Origin: Roseibium salinum
GTDB taxonomy: Bacteria; Pseudomonadota; Alphaproteobacteria; Rhizobiales; Stappiaceae
Reading direction: 5' to 3'
Length of the DNA stretch: 64,000 nucleotides
Assembly (NCBI RefSeq): GCF_026240905.1
Contig: NZ_JAPEVI010000003.1
Span: forward strand, 1,798,001 to 1,862,000
The position numbers and the translations under genes are program-made. Below, one piece after another: positions 8,111-17,519 of this stretch (its first letter is position 1; each line of letters starts with the position of its first letter). The notes under the pieces were generated by a model. That model had not been told where the DNA came from, made no database searches, and worked only from the letters and a program-made list of their open reading frames with translations.

Positions 8111-8641
8111 ATGAACCACGACGCCTATTCCGACGCCTACATCAAGGGCATTCTGGACGAGGTCAAAACCGTCGCCATGGTCGGCGCCAGCGCCAACAGC
8201 GTGCGGCCCTCCTATTTCGTGCTCAAGTATCTTCTGTCGAAAGGCTACGAGGTCTGGCCGATCAACCCGGGACATGCGGGCAAGGACATCCTCGGGCAAA
8301 AGGTCCATGCCTCACTGGCGGATTTGCCGGCCGCGCCGGACATGGTGGACATTTTCCGCAACTCGGAGGCCGCAGGACAGGTCGTCGATGAAGTTCTGGC
8401 CGGCGGCAGGCTGCCCAAGGTCATCTGGATGCAGCTTTCCGTGCGCAACGACGAAGCCGCCGAACGGGCCGAGGCCGCGGGCATCAAGGTGGTCATGAAC
8501 CGCTGCCCGAAGATCGAGTACGGCCGTCTGTCGGGAGAAATCGGCTGGGCGGGCGTCAATTCCAGAACGCTTTCGTCCAAGCGCCCGTCCCTCAAGTCGG
8601 GTTTTCAGCATCGCGGGCTCACCGGGAAAGACACCAGCTGA
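8111..8641 (+). CDS. CoA-binding domain protein (CoA_binding_2)
   Basis: A 176-residue Rossmann-fold protein of the CoA_binding_2 family (YccU-like). The nucleotide-binding loop is VAMVGASANSVRPSYFV at about residues 20-36; VWPINPGHAGKDILGQKV and MNRCPKIEYGRL are the other family motifs. Members bind CoA or similar, with roles not defined. Start ATG 8111 is preceded by a GGGATCTCC stretch of modest ribosome-binding quality. It lies on the same strand before the sulfhydrylase gene, but the 316-base structured gap suggests separate transcription. Confidence 0.88.
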   Translation: MNHDAYSDAYIKGILDEVKTVAMVGASANSVRPSYFVLKYLLSKGYEVWPINPGHAGKDILGQKVHASLADLPAAPDMVDIFRNSEAAGQVVDEVLAGGRLPKVIWMQLSVRNDEAAERAEAAGIKVVMNRCPKIEYGRLSGEIGWAGVNSRTLSSKRPSLKSGFQHRGLTGKDTS

Positions 8642-8791
8642 CTTGCGCTTCGCCGACAGCTTTGCGCACTGCATAACAGGAAACCGTTCACCCGGAGCAC
8701 GCCCTGCCCTCGCTCCGGACGCAGAGCCGGCCAGAGGCGTGGGTCCGCATACGCGTTGCAGCGAGGAGGAATTGCGCCGGGTCCATGCGCA

Positions 8792-8841
8792 CCTATCGGC
8801 CCTCGCCTTGCCAGTCAGGGCCGATAGGGTGGAGACACCCT
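8792..8841 (+). promoter_or_regulatory. structured RNA leader candidate upstream of the sulfhydrylase gene
   Basis: Within the 316-base gap (8642-8957), CCTATCGGCCCT (8792-8803) pairs perfectly with AGGGCCGATAGG (8817-8828) across 13 bases. A second hairpin, AGGGTG-GAGA-CACCCT (8826-8841), has a GNRA tetraloop and shares three bases with the first, so full formation of one limits the other. Downstream are a 13-base dyad ATTACAATGTAAT (8868-8880) and TTTGACC/GGTCAAA arms at about 8898-8926. I could not match it to SAM-II, SAM-V or SAH riboswitch cores. It may be an attenuator, riboswitch or read-through regulator of sulfur assimilation. Confidence 0.45.
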
Positions 8842-8957
8842 CCCATGTGGTTGGCACCTTGGGAATAATTACAATGTAATGGAAGCGGAAATTCAGCCTT
8901 TGACCTGCCCATGCCCTTCGGTCAAACTGGCCGCAATTCCAACTGGGAGGTTCTTTA

Positions 8958-10238
8958 ATGAGCGATAAGATTCCGGGTTTTTCCACCCTTGCAATTCATG
9001 CCGGCGCGGCGCCCGACCCTTCAACGGGCGCCAGGGCGACGCCTATTTATCAGACGACATCCTTCGTGTTCGACGATGTCGATCACGCTGCCTCCCTGTT
9101 CGGCCTGCAGGCATTCGGGAACATCTATACCCGCATCACCAACCCGACGACAGCGGTTCTGGAAGAGCGGGTCGCAGCCCTTGAGGGCGGCACGGCGGCA
9201 CTCGCAACCGCGTCCGGCCATTCCGCCCAGCTCCTGTGCTTCCACTCGCTCATGCAGCCCGGCGACAATATTGTCGCGGCCAACAAGCTCTACGGCGGCT
9301 CCATCAACCAGCTCAACCATTCCTTCAAGAGTTTTGGCTGGGGCGTGAAATGGGCCGATCCCGCCGACCTGAATTCCTTCGAGGCGGCCATTGACGACAG
9401 GACCCGGGCCATCTTCATCGAAAGCCTCGCCAATCCGGGCGGCATCGTCGTGGACATCGAGGCGATCGCCAAGCTCGCCAAGGCGAAGGGTGTGCCGCTG
9501 GTCGTCGACAACACCCTGGCGACGCCTTATCTGTGCCGGCCGATCGAGCATGGTGCGGACATCGTTCTGCATTCGCTGACCAAGTTCATGGGCGGCCACG
9601 GCAATTCCATGGGCGGCATAATCGTCGACGGCGGCAGTTTCGACTGGTCCGCCAGCGGCAACTATCCGCTGCTCTCCCAGCCGCGTCCGGAATATCAGGG
9701 CATCGTTCTGCACGAGACCTTCGGCAATTTCGCCTTTGCGATTGCCTGCCGGGTCCTCGGGCTGCGCGACCTTGGTCCCGCGATTTCGCCGTTCAACTCG
9801 TTCATGATCCTGACCGGCATCGAAACCCTGCCGCTGCGCATGCAAAGGCATTCCGACAATGCCAAGAAGGTCGCCCTGCATCTGTCGGGGCACGGCAAGG
9901 TCAAGTGGGTCTCCTATGCCGCCCTGCCGGATGACAAGCACCACGCCCTGCAGCAGAAATACATGCCCAAGGGCGCGGGCGCCGTGCTTACGTTTGGTGT
10001 CGACGGCGGCTACGATGCCGGCGTGCAACTGGTCTCCAAGATCGAACTGTTTTCGCACCTGGCCAATATCGGCGACACGCGCAGCCTGATCATCCATCCG
10101 GCTTCCACCACGCACCGCCAGCTGAGCGACGAGCAGAAGACGGCCGCGGGCGCAGGACCGGACGTGGTGCGCCTTTCAATCGGTCTGGAAGAAGTCGACG
10201 ATATCATCGCAGACCTGGACCAGGCCCTGTCCGGATAA
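8958..10238 (+). CDS. metY: O-acetylhomoserine aminocarboxypropyltransferase (sulfhydrylase)
   Basis: A 426-residue PLP enzyme of the Cys/Met metabolism family, making homocysteine from O-acetylhomoserine and sulfide. Diagnostic features are the N-terminal [11 protein letters not shown], the YTRITNPT phosphate-binding segment, [10 protein letters not shown] with the PLP-nitrogen aspartate, and the Schiff-base lysine in [11 protein letters not shown] at about residue 211. The length and HGNSMGG insertion fit MetY better than the shorter MetZ/MetB proteins. The start at 8958 has GGGAGG at 8943-8948. The structured leader upstream suggests expression control by a sulfur or methyl metabolite (inference). 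Confidence 0.93.
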   Translation: MSDKIPGFSTLAIHAGAAPDPSTGARATPIYQTTSFVFDDVDHAASLFGLQAFGNIYTRITNPTTAVLEERVAALEGGTAALATASGHSAQLLCFHSLMQPGDNIVAANKLYGGSINQLNHSFKSFGWGVKWADPADLNSFEAAIDDRTRAIFIESLANPGGIVVDIEAIAKLAKAKGVPLVVDNTLATPYLCRPIEHGADIVLHSLTKFMGGHGNSMGGIIVDGGSFDWSASGNYPLLSQPRPEYQGIVLHETFGNFAFAIACRVLGLRDLGPAISPFNSFMILTGIETLPLRMQRHSDNAKKVALHLSGHGKVKWVSYAALPDDKHHALQQKYMPKGAGAVLTFGVDGGYDAGVQLVSKIELFSHLANIGDTRSLIIHPASTTHRQLSDEQKTAAGAGPDVVRLSIGLEEVDDIIADLDQALSG

Positions 10239-10249
10239 CCAGAGGGAAC

Positions 10250-10273
10250 GAGGTTCGCCGGCCGGCGAGCCTC
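10250..10273. terminator. hairpin between convergent metY and ctaA
   Basis: GAGGTTCGCCGG (10250-10261) pairs with CCGGCGAGCCTC (10262-10273) with one G-U type mismatch; in practice the central CCGGCCGG supplies the loop. It ends on the ctaA stop codon. It lies exactly between two convergent genes, so it probably acts in both directions, although neither side has a strong T-run. Confidence 0.45.
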
Positions 10274-11373
10274 TAGTTCCGTGCCGGAAAGGGACCCTTG
10301 AGCGCCGCCATATAATCCACGAAAGCTGCGAGGACGAACACCGCGAAGCCCTGGTGGATGAGGGCGACGGACAACGGCACCATCCAGATCAGCGTCAGTA
10401 TGCCGATTATCGCCTGAAGCAGGATGAAACCGCCGACATGGGCTGCGGCCCGTCGCAGTTCCTTGCGCCGGCTAACCTTGAACGTGCTGTATGTCAGCAC
10501 CAGTGCGACCACGACCAGAAGATAGGCGGTCATGCGGTGCTGGAACTGCACGGTCATGACATTTTCAAAGAAATTCAGCCAGGCCGGCTGCATGGCCAGC
10601 AGCCCGCCCGGCACGATCTTTCCGTCCATCAGCGGCCAGGTGTTGAATGTCAGGCCTGCATTCAGGCCCGCGACCAGTCCGCCGAGGAAGATCTGCACGA
10701 AAACAAGCCCGAGAACCAGCCTGCCGAGCCCGGCAAGACGTCCCTGCTCCTCGTCGGCCGGCTCCGACAAGGACGCCAGCCGCCGGGCAAGCCAGAAGAG
10801 ATAGGCGAATATGATCAATGCCAGCGTCAGATGGACGGCGAGCCGGTATTGGCTGACATCAACCCGGTCGACGAGGCCGGAGGCGACCATCCACCAGCCA
10901 ACAAAGCCCTGCAGGCCGCCGAGCGCCAGTCCCACCACGAGCCTCGGCTTCAGCCAGGGCTCTATCCGTCCCGCGGCCCAGAACGTCACCATCGGCACGA
11001 AGTAGACAACGCCGATGAGCCGGCCAAGCAGTCTGTGTCCCCACTCCCACCAGAAGATGACCTTGAACTCGTCGAGGCTCATGCCCTTATTGATGATCTG
11101 GTATTCGGGAATCTGCCGGTATTTCTCGAGCTCTTCTTCCCATTCGGCCTCACTGAGCGGCGGAATGACGCCGTGGATCGGCTTCCACTCGGTGATCGAC
11201 AGTCCGGATTCGGTGAGGCGCGTGGCGCCGCCGACGACGACCATGGCCAGGATCAGCGCACAGACGCAGTAAAGCCACCAACGGATCATGACCCTGTTGC
11301 GCTCGATGGTCGCCAGCCCGGCCGGACGCATCTGCCCCTGCCCGCTCTTGGTGCTGTCTGCAATAGCGCTCAT
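10273..11373 (-). CDS. ctaA: heme A synthase COX15/CtaA
   Basis: A 366-residue polytopic membrane enzyme that oxidises heme O to heme A for cytochrome aa3 oxidases. It has eight predicted membrane segments. Family motifs include VVVGGATRLTESGLSITEWKP near the N terminus, EWGHRLLGRLIG with a heme-ligand histidine, and FQHRMTAYLLV plus ALIHQGFAV with the C-terminal pair of histidines. This is the long alphaproteobacterial form. The ATG at 11373 follows GGGAACG; the 23 residues upstream in frame look unrelated to the family. The small DUF2842 gene diverges from it, an arrangement I know from other Hyphomicrobiales. Confidence 0.95.
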   Translation of the reverse strand: MSAIADSTKSGQGQMRPAGLATIERNRVMIRWWLYCVCALILAMVVVGGATRLTESGLSITEWKPIHGVIPPLSEAEWEEELEKYRQIPEYQIINKGMSLDEFKVIFWWEWGHRLLGRLIGVVYFVPMVTFWAAGRIEPWLKPRLVVGLALGGLQGFVGWWMVASGLVDRVDVSQYRLAVHLTLALIIFAYLFWLARRLASLSEPADEEQGRLAGLGRLVLGLVFVQIFLGGLVAGLNAGLTFNTWPLMDGKIVPGGLLAMQPAWLNFFENVMTVQFQHRMTAYLLVVVALVLTYSTFKVSRRKELRRAAAHVGGFILLQAIIGILTLIWMVPLSVALIHQGFAVFVLAAFVDYMAALKGPFPARN

Positions 11374-11525
11374 GAAACGTTCCCGGTGTTTTGCCTGAAC
11401 TGGTTTGACCTTTGGCTTTGGGAGATATAGGTGCAAGAGCAAGACGGCAAGCGGTCTGAGGCGCTTTGCGGCAATCGGTCCCTCATCCTGCCGATACTAA
11501 CACGATCCACGGAAACCCATTGGCT

Positions 11526-11741
11526 ATGGTCCCCTCGTTCAGAAAATTCGTCGGCATGGTGCTGCTGGTAACATTCGTCGTCGTCTATGCCCTCACCGCA
11601 ATGGTGATCGGCGACCTGAAATTGCAGCAGGCATCGAATCTGGTGCGTTTCATTTATTTTGGCGTTGCCGGACTCATCTGGGTGATCCCGGCGGGCGCCA
11701 TCATCTGGTGGATGGAAAAAGGCGGGAAAAACCGGACCTGA
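11526..11741 (+). CDS. DUF2842 small membrane protein
   Basis: A 71-residue protein with two membrane segments (about 9-29 and 42-62), ending in a charged KGGKNRT tail. The pattern VTFVVVYALTAM plus YFGVAGLIWVIPAGAIIWWM fits DUF2842, a family found beside COX15 in alphaproteobacteria. A role in heme or oxidase assembly is suggested only by this neighbourhood. Start ATG 11526 was chosen because the 20 upstream residues are Pro/His-rich and off-family. Its last 41 bases overlap the 3' end of the convergent deacetylase. Confidence 0.8.
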   Translation: MVPSFRKFVGMVLLVTFVVVYALTAMVIGDLKLQQASNLVRFIYFGVAGLIWVIPAGAIIWWMEKGGKNRT

Positions 11742-12801
11742 CGCCGAACCCGGACGTGGCCCAACGGGCTGCCCGGTAAAGCGCGAAGGGCGCTCCGGTG
11801 AGATATTCGTCAACCACCGCAGGTTCCTGGAAACGACCGTTGAGAGAAATGCGCGGCAGCATCAGGGGATTTTTCGCGTTCGCAGACTGAAGCACGCCCG
11901 GCAGCGTCGTCACGGAGGACGCAAAGCCTATCTCCCGGAGAATGTCCGCATCGCGCAAGCTGACGGCGTGGGACTTGCCGTAAGGATATGCAAAATGCTT
12001 CGGCCGCCGGCCGAGCTCCTCTTCGAGACGCGTCAGGCCCTTCATCACGTCGGCGCGGGCCGCGGCGGCATCCAGGCGAGCCAGGGCGAAGTGATCGTGA
12101 GTGTGGGCGCCGATGGTCACAAGCGGGTCTGACGCCAGTTGCCGGACTTCATCCCAGTTCATGACCTGCTCGTCGGCAAGCGCCGCCAGGTCGAGATCAT
12201 ATTTCTTCGCCAGCGCACGGATGACACGCCGCTGATCCTGCTCACCAAGCTCCAGCGTCAGGTAGGTGGACAGCTTGTCGAAGCAGGCGTTTTTTTCCGC
12301 AACGGTGGCACATGGAATATCGCCCGCCTTATCGGCTTCGGAGAATACGATCTCATCGTTTGCCGCGATGATGCGCTCCAGAGCGAGCCACCAGAGTTCA
12401 CTGGTCCGGTCGACCAGCCCGGTGGCGACGAAGACGGTGAAAGGCGCCTGAAGCTCCTTCAGGATCGGATAGGCGACTTCCAGGTTGTCCCGGTAGCCAT
12501 CATCGAAGGTCAGCACCGCGTAACGACGGTTCCCGTAGCCGGATTTCAGAAGATCGACGGCCTCGTCGATCGAAATGATCTCGTAGCCGTTCGCGCAGAT
12601 CCGCTCAACCGCGACGCGCAGAAACTCCGGCGTGATTTCGAGGTGCCGGTTGGGCTGAAAGGCGTCGATCCGGGCAGGCCGGACATTGTGCATCATGAAA
12701 ACCGCGCCGCAGCCCTGGGTCAGGGGAGCCAGCATTCGGCCGAGTCCCGTCCCGTTCAGGATGCGGAATGCCTGTGAAACTGCTTGCTGTCGTAAAGCCA
12801 T
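11701..12801 (-). CDS. polysaccharide deacetylase family protein (NodB homology)
   Basis: A 366-residue carbohydrate esterase 4 family protein. The catalytic core shows TFDDGYRDN (catalytic and metal Asp pair), IGAHTHDH (metal-binding His pair) and FAYPYGKSH. It lacks an evident signal peptide, which suggests it acts on lipid-linked or cytoplasmic sugar intermediates, as in several exopolysaccharide clusters. I use ATG 12801; the 43 additional upstream residues are low-complexity and overlap the divergent gene's promoter. It opens the exopolysaccharide region and probably modifies N-acetylated sugars of that polymer (inference). Confidence 0.88.
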   Translation of the reverse strand: MALRQQAVSQAFRILNGTGLGRMLAPLTQGCGAVFMMHNVRPARIDAFQPNRHLEITPEFLRVAVERICANGYEIISIDEAVDLLKSGYGNRRYAVLTFDDGYRDNLEVAYPILKELQAPFTVFVATGLVDRTSELWWLALERIIAANDEIVFSEADKAGDIPCATVAEKNACFDKLSTYLTLELGEQDQRRVIRALAKKYDLDLAALADEQVMNWDEVRQLASDPLVTIGAHTHDHFALARLDAAAARADVMKGLTRLEEELGRRPKHFAYPYGKSHAVSLRDADILREIGFASSVTTLPGVLQSANAKNPLMLPRISLNGRFQEPAVVDEYLTGAPFALYRAARWATSGFGVRSGFSRLFPSTR

Positions 12802-12996
12802 ATGGCGCTGATGCCCACGTTCAATAAAGTGCCAGTAAGGCACGGATTCTTTAACATTTATAGCTAGATCTACCGAGAGAAATTCCGAACCGCCAGTACT
12901 AGTTCCGGTTGGACCCGTATGTTCGTTCAAAATGGTTTACGTGATCTTCCCATGCCGCGTCAGGCTCTCAACAGCAAGACGGAGGGGCAACATGTC

Positions 12997-14154
12997 ATGA
13001 ACGCTCTGCAACTCTCCTTGTACAGTACGCCCGGTGAAGCCGAGGCCGACTGGCAACAACTAAGAGATGCAGGCTACACAAGTCCGTATCAGTCCCGGGA
13101 ATGGGTTACAGCCTGGCACGAGACCATCGGCAAGGCTCTCGGTATCGAGGCGGTCGTCGCGGTCGGACGGCTGGACGGGAAAGCCGTCGTCGTTCTGCCG
13201 ATGGGCCTGGAAAGGTCTGCCGGGATCAGGACCCTTTCCTTTCTGGGGCACCAGTACGGCAATCAGAATACCGGTTTCTGGGACAGGGCTTTCTATGCAA
13301 ATGCGGCCCGGGAAGAGATCCTGCCGTTTCTGGACGAGATGTGCCGCCGGGCCGGGGCGGACCTTCTGGCGCTGCACAACGTTCCTGAGATCTGGCATGG
13401 CCGTCGGCATCCACTGCTTGTCGGCACGGTAACGCCAAGCCCAAGCCCCGTCTTCGTATGTTACCTCCCCGCCGATTTCGTGCCCTTCTTCGAGGAAACG
13501 CACAGCAAGTCGTCCCGAAAGAACCTCTTGCGGAAACAACGCCGGTTGCAGGCGCCCGGCGACTACCGGGTTATTAAGGCGCGAACTGCGGAGGATATCC
13601 GGCGGGGGCTTAGCGCCTTCCTGGAGCAGCGCGCCATACGTGCGGGCGAAGCCGGCATCCCGAATGTCTTTTCCGGTCCCGAGGCGCAGGAGTTCCTGTC
13701 GCGGCTCTTGAACGCCGATGCCCCGGCAAACGGAAACCGCCCGCTGGACCTGTGGTTGCTGGAAACGGGCGGCGCGATCCGTGCGACCTATCTGTGCATC
13801 GAGGATGCCGGCACAATCTACTCCTACAGCAACAGCATCGCGCATGATGACATGCTGCAGAACAGCCCCGGCGTGGTGCTGACAAAGGAGATTATTGAGC
13901 ACGCCTGCTCCGCACCCGGTCTGGTCCGCCTGGATCTGGGCCTTGGCGAAGAACGCTACAAGACATCCTGGACCGAGCCTTTTCCCCTCGGGGATGTCCT
14001 TTACGCAGTTACCCTGAAAGGGGCGATGAAGGCCCGTTTTGACGCCGCGATCATCCGGGCAAAGTCCGCCGTCCGGAGCTCCGGACGTGTCTGGCCGCTC
14101 GTGCGGCGATTGCGGAAGTGGAAGGCTGGACTGAGCAACAAGACGCCTGTCTAG
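12997..14154 (+). CDS. GNAT/FemAB-like acetyltransferase (CelD/BcsL type, PF13480)
   Basis: A 385-residue protein with a double GNAT-like fold. Signs of the Acetyltransf_6/CelD-BcsL group are SREWVTAWHE near residue 35, SSRKNLLRKQRRL at about 170, and the C-terminal LRLDLGLGEERYKTSW-type segment. Such proteins occur in cellulose and exopolysaccharide clusters and are thought to transfer acyl groups to the polymer or its precursors. ATG 12997 has GGAGGGG at 12981-12987 nine bases upstream, clearly better than the earlier in-frame ATG at 12919. It diverges from the deacetylase. Confidence 0.85.
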   Translation: MNALQLSLYSTPGEAEADWQQLRDAGYTSPYQSREWVTAWHETIGKALGIEAVVAVGRLDGKAVVVLPMGLERSAGIRTLSFLGHQYGNQNTGFWDRAFYANAAREEILPFLDEMCRRAGADLLALHNVPEIWHGRRHPLLVGTVTPSPSPVFVCYLPADFVPFFEETHSKSSRKNLLRKQRRLQAPGDYRVIKARTAEDIRRGLSAFLEQRAIRAGEAGIPNVFSGPEAQEFLSRLLNADAPANGNRPLDLWLLETGGAIRATYLCIEDAGTIYSYSNSIAHDDMLQNSPGVVLTKEIIEHACSAPGLVRLDLGLGEERYKTSWTEPFPLGDVLYAVTLKGAMKARFDAAIIRAKSAVRSSGRVWPLVRRLRKWKAGLSNKTPV

Positions 14155-14170
14155 CCATCAGGAGATGCAT

Positions 14171-16660
14171 TCAGGCGGCGTGACCGTCGTCGTTGCGGCG
14201 CGGACCGGGGCCTGCTCCTCCCGAAATGACGACCTCGACCTTTGCGCCGGTATTGTGAGCGAGCAGATTGGCTGCGCTTTCGAGTTCGTGGCCGTGGTCC
14301 GGCGCGCTGGCCGCAATCAGCACTTTGTCGGCAAAGCTGAGCATACGGGCGCTGGCGAGCGTTCCGTCGATCGCCCCGAGGTCGACCACAATGGTCTGAT
14401 AGGTGGATCTGATCGCCTCCAACGCAAGCTTGAAGCGTTCCGAGCCGACCATGTCGTCGGTGATCTCCACCCGGCCCGCCTCGATAATATGGGCCTTGGA
14501 GGCGGCGTCCCTGTAGACCACTTTCGCAAACGGCGCGGTTCCGGCAACGATGTCGGCAAATCCTTCAGCCGCCTTCTTGTTGTTCTGCTCCGGAAATACT
14601 TCCATGATGAGCGCGGTCCCGCCGGCTTTCGCTGCCTTGCGCACGAGGTCGAACGCAAGATTGTGGGACAAGGCATCGTCATCGACGCTCAGGACCACAA
14701 TCCTCCCGGCCGCTTCCACCTCGTCGACGCTGGTCGTCGGCACGGGATCGACCGCGGGAGTTCCCGGCTCCGGCAGCACCGGGATCGGCTCATCGTCGAT
14801 CGGCGTCTTGCGAAGATCGCCGACCCATTCCTGTTGCGCGTCCTGGTCGGTCTTATTCCGCTCCTTGCGCTGCATCCTGCGCGCAATGGCCGCCCTGAGC
14901 GTCGAGATCCTGTTGGACGTGCTGGCGGCGGGCTCCGACATTTCGTCAGCTATGCTCTGCTGTTCCTGCGTCTCGCCTGCGCGCAATCGATGCGGCTCCG
15001 GCTGGAGCCCGGGATCCGGCTGCCCAAGGTCCGGCATCCCGGCTGCCGGGATTTCGGGCTCCGGCCGCTCGGCTTCCGTCAACTCGGGTATCCGTGGCTC
15101 CGGCAACGAGGCGTGAGAAGATGGGAAATCCGCGTCCATCCGGTAGTTCGAAACCGTCTGGTTGTATCCGCGCTCCCAGCCGAAAGACCCTGCCGGCGCA
15201 AAATCCGCCGTGGCAAGAGCGGCGCCACGTGCATTGACAGGTGCGGAGTGGTGCGTCCGGTAAAGGGCATTGCCACTCAGGAACTCGCGCATCAGTACAA
15301 AGGCGCAGCCCAGAATGACCGTGACGAGCGCAGCGATGATCGTGCTGGAAATGATCTTCGGAGAAACCGGCTCGACAGGAACGCCGGCCCGCGAAATGAT
15401 GCGGGCATCGGCCGGCAGAACCTGGGCCTGGAGGCGGGAATCGGCTTCCTGATAGCTCCGCATGAGCTGGTCCAGCTGGTCCGCCTTCGCATCGGCTTCC
15501 CGTTCCAGTTCGCTCAGCCGGGCCTGATCCGCATTGGAGCGTGCGGCAGCCGCTTTCAGCTCGTTGAGGCGTTCTTCCAGCGCCATGGCCTGCTGATTGG
15601 CGACCTTGGCGTCGTTCTCCAGCCCCTGCAGGATTTTGCGCGCTTCGGAGACGATCTGCCGGTCGTAGTCATCGAGCTGCGACTTGAGGGCTTTCAGCTG
15701 CGGATGGTTCGGCAACAGCGTAATCGACAGTTCGGCGATGTTCGACTGCAGTTCGACCTGCCGCTCCCGCAGTCGCTGGATAAGGAGGGAATTGAGAACG
15801 TCGCTCGCCGTTTCCAGGGAGCCGCCCGATTCCAGCAATTCCCGGATCAGGTCGGCCTTGGCCTGGGACTCGGCCTTGGCGGCCTGCGCTGCCGAGTGGT
15901 TGCTGCTGGTTTCGGCAAGCTGCTGCTGGTGCAGCGGAATGTTGTCGGCACCGATCAGGAGGTCGGCACGGGCGCGGAAATCGGCGACGGCCTGGCGGGC
16001 GGCCTGTACTTCCTTGCGCAACTCGGCAATCCGCGGCTCCAGGGCCGCCGAGGCAAGTTCCGTGGTTTGTCGCTTTGCGCTGCGCTGGACCGCCAGATAC
16101 TCGTCCACGATCGCATTGGCCACCTTGGCTGAGAGAACAGGATTTTCCGCGGTGTAGTCGACTGCGATGACACGGGAACCTTCAAGACGGTAGATCTGCA
16201 GGTTCTCGTAAAAATGGCTGAGGACGCGTTCTTCCTCGCTGTTGCCGGCTGACGGCTTGCCAAGTCCGATCGAGGTCAGCAGATCGCCGACGAGAGAAGC
16301 CGAGCCCTTAGCCTCGAATTCCGGGATGGCCGCCAGGTCGAGTTCCTGGGCGATCCGCCGTGCCAGATCCGTGGACATCAGGAGCTGAACCTGGCTGGCC
16401 ACGCCTTCACTGTCGAGGATGGCCCGCTCCTCCTCCGCGCCGCGCGAGGCGCCGGGAAACCGGTTGTCCGTGCTTTCGATCAGGATCCGCGCTTCGGCCT
16501 GATACTTAGGAGCCACGAATTGCAACCCCAGAAACACCGCCACGGCGACGAACAACGTCAAGGGCAGCAACCAGACGAGCGCGCGGCCTATCGCCCGCAG
16601 CAGACCGCCCAGGTCCAGCGCCATATCGTCTTCGGAAGCTGTCTGCCGCTCAGCATGCAT
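14171..16660 (-). CDS. GumC/ExoP-like chain-length protein with degenerate nucleotide-binding domain
   Basis: An 829-residue inner-membrane protein that should set polymer length and couple export. Residues 25-50 are TM1, followed by the Wzz domain (YQAEARILIES). A long coiled coil spans about 190-420, TM2 lies at about 445-465 preceded by the PVEPVSPK proline motif. A Pro/Glu-rich linker (about 500-650) leads to a Rossmann-like domain (651-829). That last domain sits where BY-kinases carry Walker A, but reads VVLSVDDDALSHNLAF with no GxxGxGK[ST], and the end has no tyrosine cluster. It is therefore unlikely to be an active kinase. GGAG precedes ATG 16660. Confidence 0.9.
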   Translation of the reverse strand: MHAERQTASEDDMALDLGGLLRAIGRALVWLLPLTLFVAVAVFLGLQFVAPKYQAEARILIESTDNRFPGASRGAEEERAILDSEGVASQVQLLMSTDLARRIAQELDLAAIPEFEAKGSASLVGDLLTSIGLGKPSAGNSEEERVLSHFYENLQIYRLEGSRVIAVDYTAENPVLSAKVANAIVDEYLAVQRSAKRQTTELASAALEPRIAELRKEVQAARQAVADFRARADLLIGADNIPLHQQQLAETSSNHSAAQAAKAESQAKADLIRELLESGGSLETASDVLNSLLIQRLRERQVELQSNIAELSITLLPNHPQLKALKSQLDDYDRQIVSEARKILQGLENDAKVANQQAMALEERLNELKAAAARSNADQARLSELEREADAKADQLDQLMRSYQEADSRLQAQVLPADARIISRAGVPVEPVSPKIISSTIIAALVTVILGCAFVLMREFLSGNALYRTHHSAPVNARGAALATADFAPAGSFGWERGYNQTVSNYRMDADFPSSHASLPEPRIPELTEAERPEPEIPAAGMPDLGQPDPGLQPEPHRLRAGETQEQQSIADEMSEPAASTSNRISTLRAAIARRMQRKERNKTDQDAQQEWVGDLRKTPIDDEPIPVLPEPGTPAVDPVPTTSVDEVEAAGRIVVLSVDDDALSHNLAFDLVRKAAKAGGTALIMEVFPEQNNKKAAEGFADIVAGTAPFAKVVYRDAASKAHIIEAGRVEITDDMVGSERFKLALEAIRSTYQTIVVDLGAIDGTLASARMLSFADKVLIAASAPDHGHELESAANLLAHNTGAKVEVVISGGAGPGPRRNDDGHAA

Positions 16661-16856
16661 TGTATCTATCTCCGCAACTCTGCCGAACTATCTCGAATTA
16701 GGGTAAGCGATCAGTTAAGGCACATGCAATTGTACATCCCCGCGCGTTAACTATGCATGCGCAGTTCTGACGATATACGGTCGGAACGTATTCGCCTCTT
16801 CACCCTCGATTAACCATAACACGCGATGCTGTCGGCGAATTGTAGGAGAGTCGTAG

Positions 16857-17414
16857 ATGCGAATGAGAGCGCTACTTGTCCTGGCCCTCTGCCTGGGCAT
16901 TGCCGCTTGCAGCGGTTACAGGCGGCCGCCGACAGCATTTCATGAGACATTGACACAGCCCTATCGCCTGGACTCCAGCGATAAGCTGCGCATCATCGTG
17001 TTCGGCCAGGACGACCTGTCCAACACCTATGTCGTTGATCAGGCAGGATATATTTCTTTTCCTCTGATCGGAAGCGTCGCTGCCCGGGGCAAGACGCAAC
17101 AGGGTCTGGCCGCCGAGATCGCCACCAAGTTGCGGCAGGGGTATATCCGCGATCCGGATGTCTCCGTCGAGGTCGACACCTACCGGCCGATCTTCGTCAT
17201 GGGCGAAGTGCAAAATGCGGGCCAATATAACTACGTGGCCGGCATGACTGTCCAGAACGCCATTGCGACCGCGGGCGGATTCAGCCCCCGGGCGCTGCAA
17301 TCAGATGTGGATATCACGCGGCAGATCAATGGCGAGATCCTAAACGGCCGTGTGCCTATTTCGGACCCGATCCGTCCCGGCGACACGATCCACGTCCGCG
17401 AACGCTATTTCTGA
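16857..17414 (+). CDS. Wza-like polysaccharide export lipoprotein
   Basis: A 185-residue outer-membrane polysaccharide exporter. The signal peptide ends in a lipobox (GIAAC, Cys20). The Poly_export domain follows (YRLDSSDKLRIIVFGQDDLSNTYVVD and GYISFPLIG), then one SLBB-like domain (FVMGEVQNAGQYNY, TVQNAIATAGGFSPRA). It is shorter than E. coli Wza (379 residues) and lacks the C-terminal amphipathic helix and extra SLBB repeats, as is normal for alphaproteobacterial short forms. TAGGAGAG precedes ATG 16857. It diverges from the GumC-like gene across a 196-base control region that is AT-richer than the genes. Confidence 0.92.
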   Translation: MRMRALLVLALCLGIAACSGYRRPPTAFHETLTQPYRLDSSDKLRIIVFGQDDLSNTYVVDQAGYISFPLIGSVAARGKTQQGLAAEIATKLRQGYIRDPDVSVEVDTYRPIFVMGEVQNAGQYNYVAGMTVQNAIATAGGFSPRALQSDVDITRQINGEILNGRVPISDPIRPGDTIHVRERYF

Positions 17415-17519
17415 GGTCCGCCGAGTTAACTGTGGACTCATCTCCCTTTGTTAGGGTGCCGTTTCTAAGTCCCACGGGTTCGAAAAGAAACCCGGGGGCT
17501 GCAACAGGGAAACTGCACC

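Noticed and set aside
8642..8957. SAM-II, SAM-V or SAH riboswitch upstream of metY
   Set aside because: I looked for their conserved core sequences and did not find them, so I call only an unclassified structured leader.
14165..16132. Long open frame (655 codons) on the plus strand
   Set aside because: It is antisense to the well-supported GumC-like gene; it has no family features and arises from GC-biased third positions. The same holds for 4594-6018 minus, 10354-11430 plus and 61796-63130 minus.
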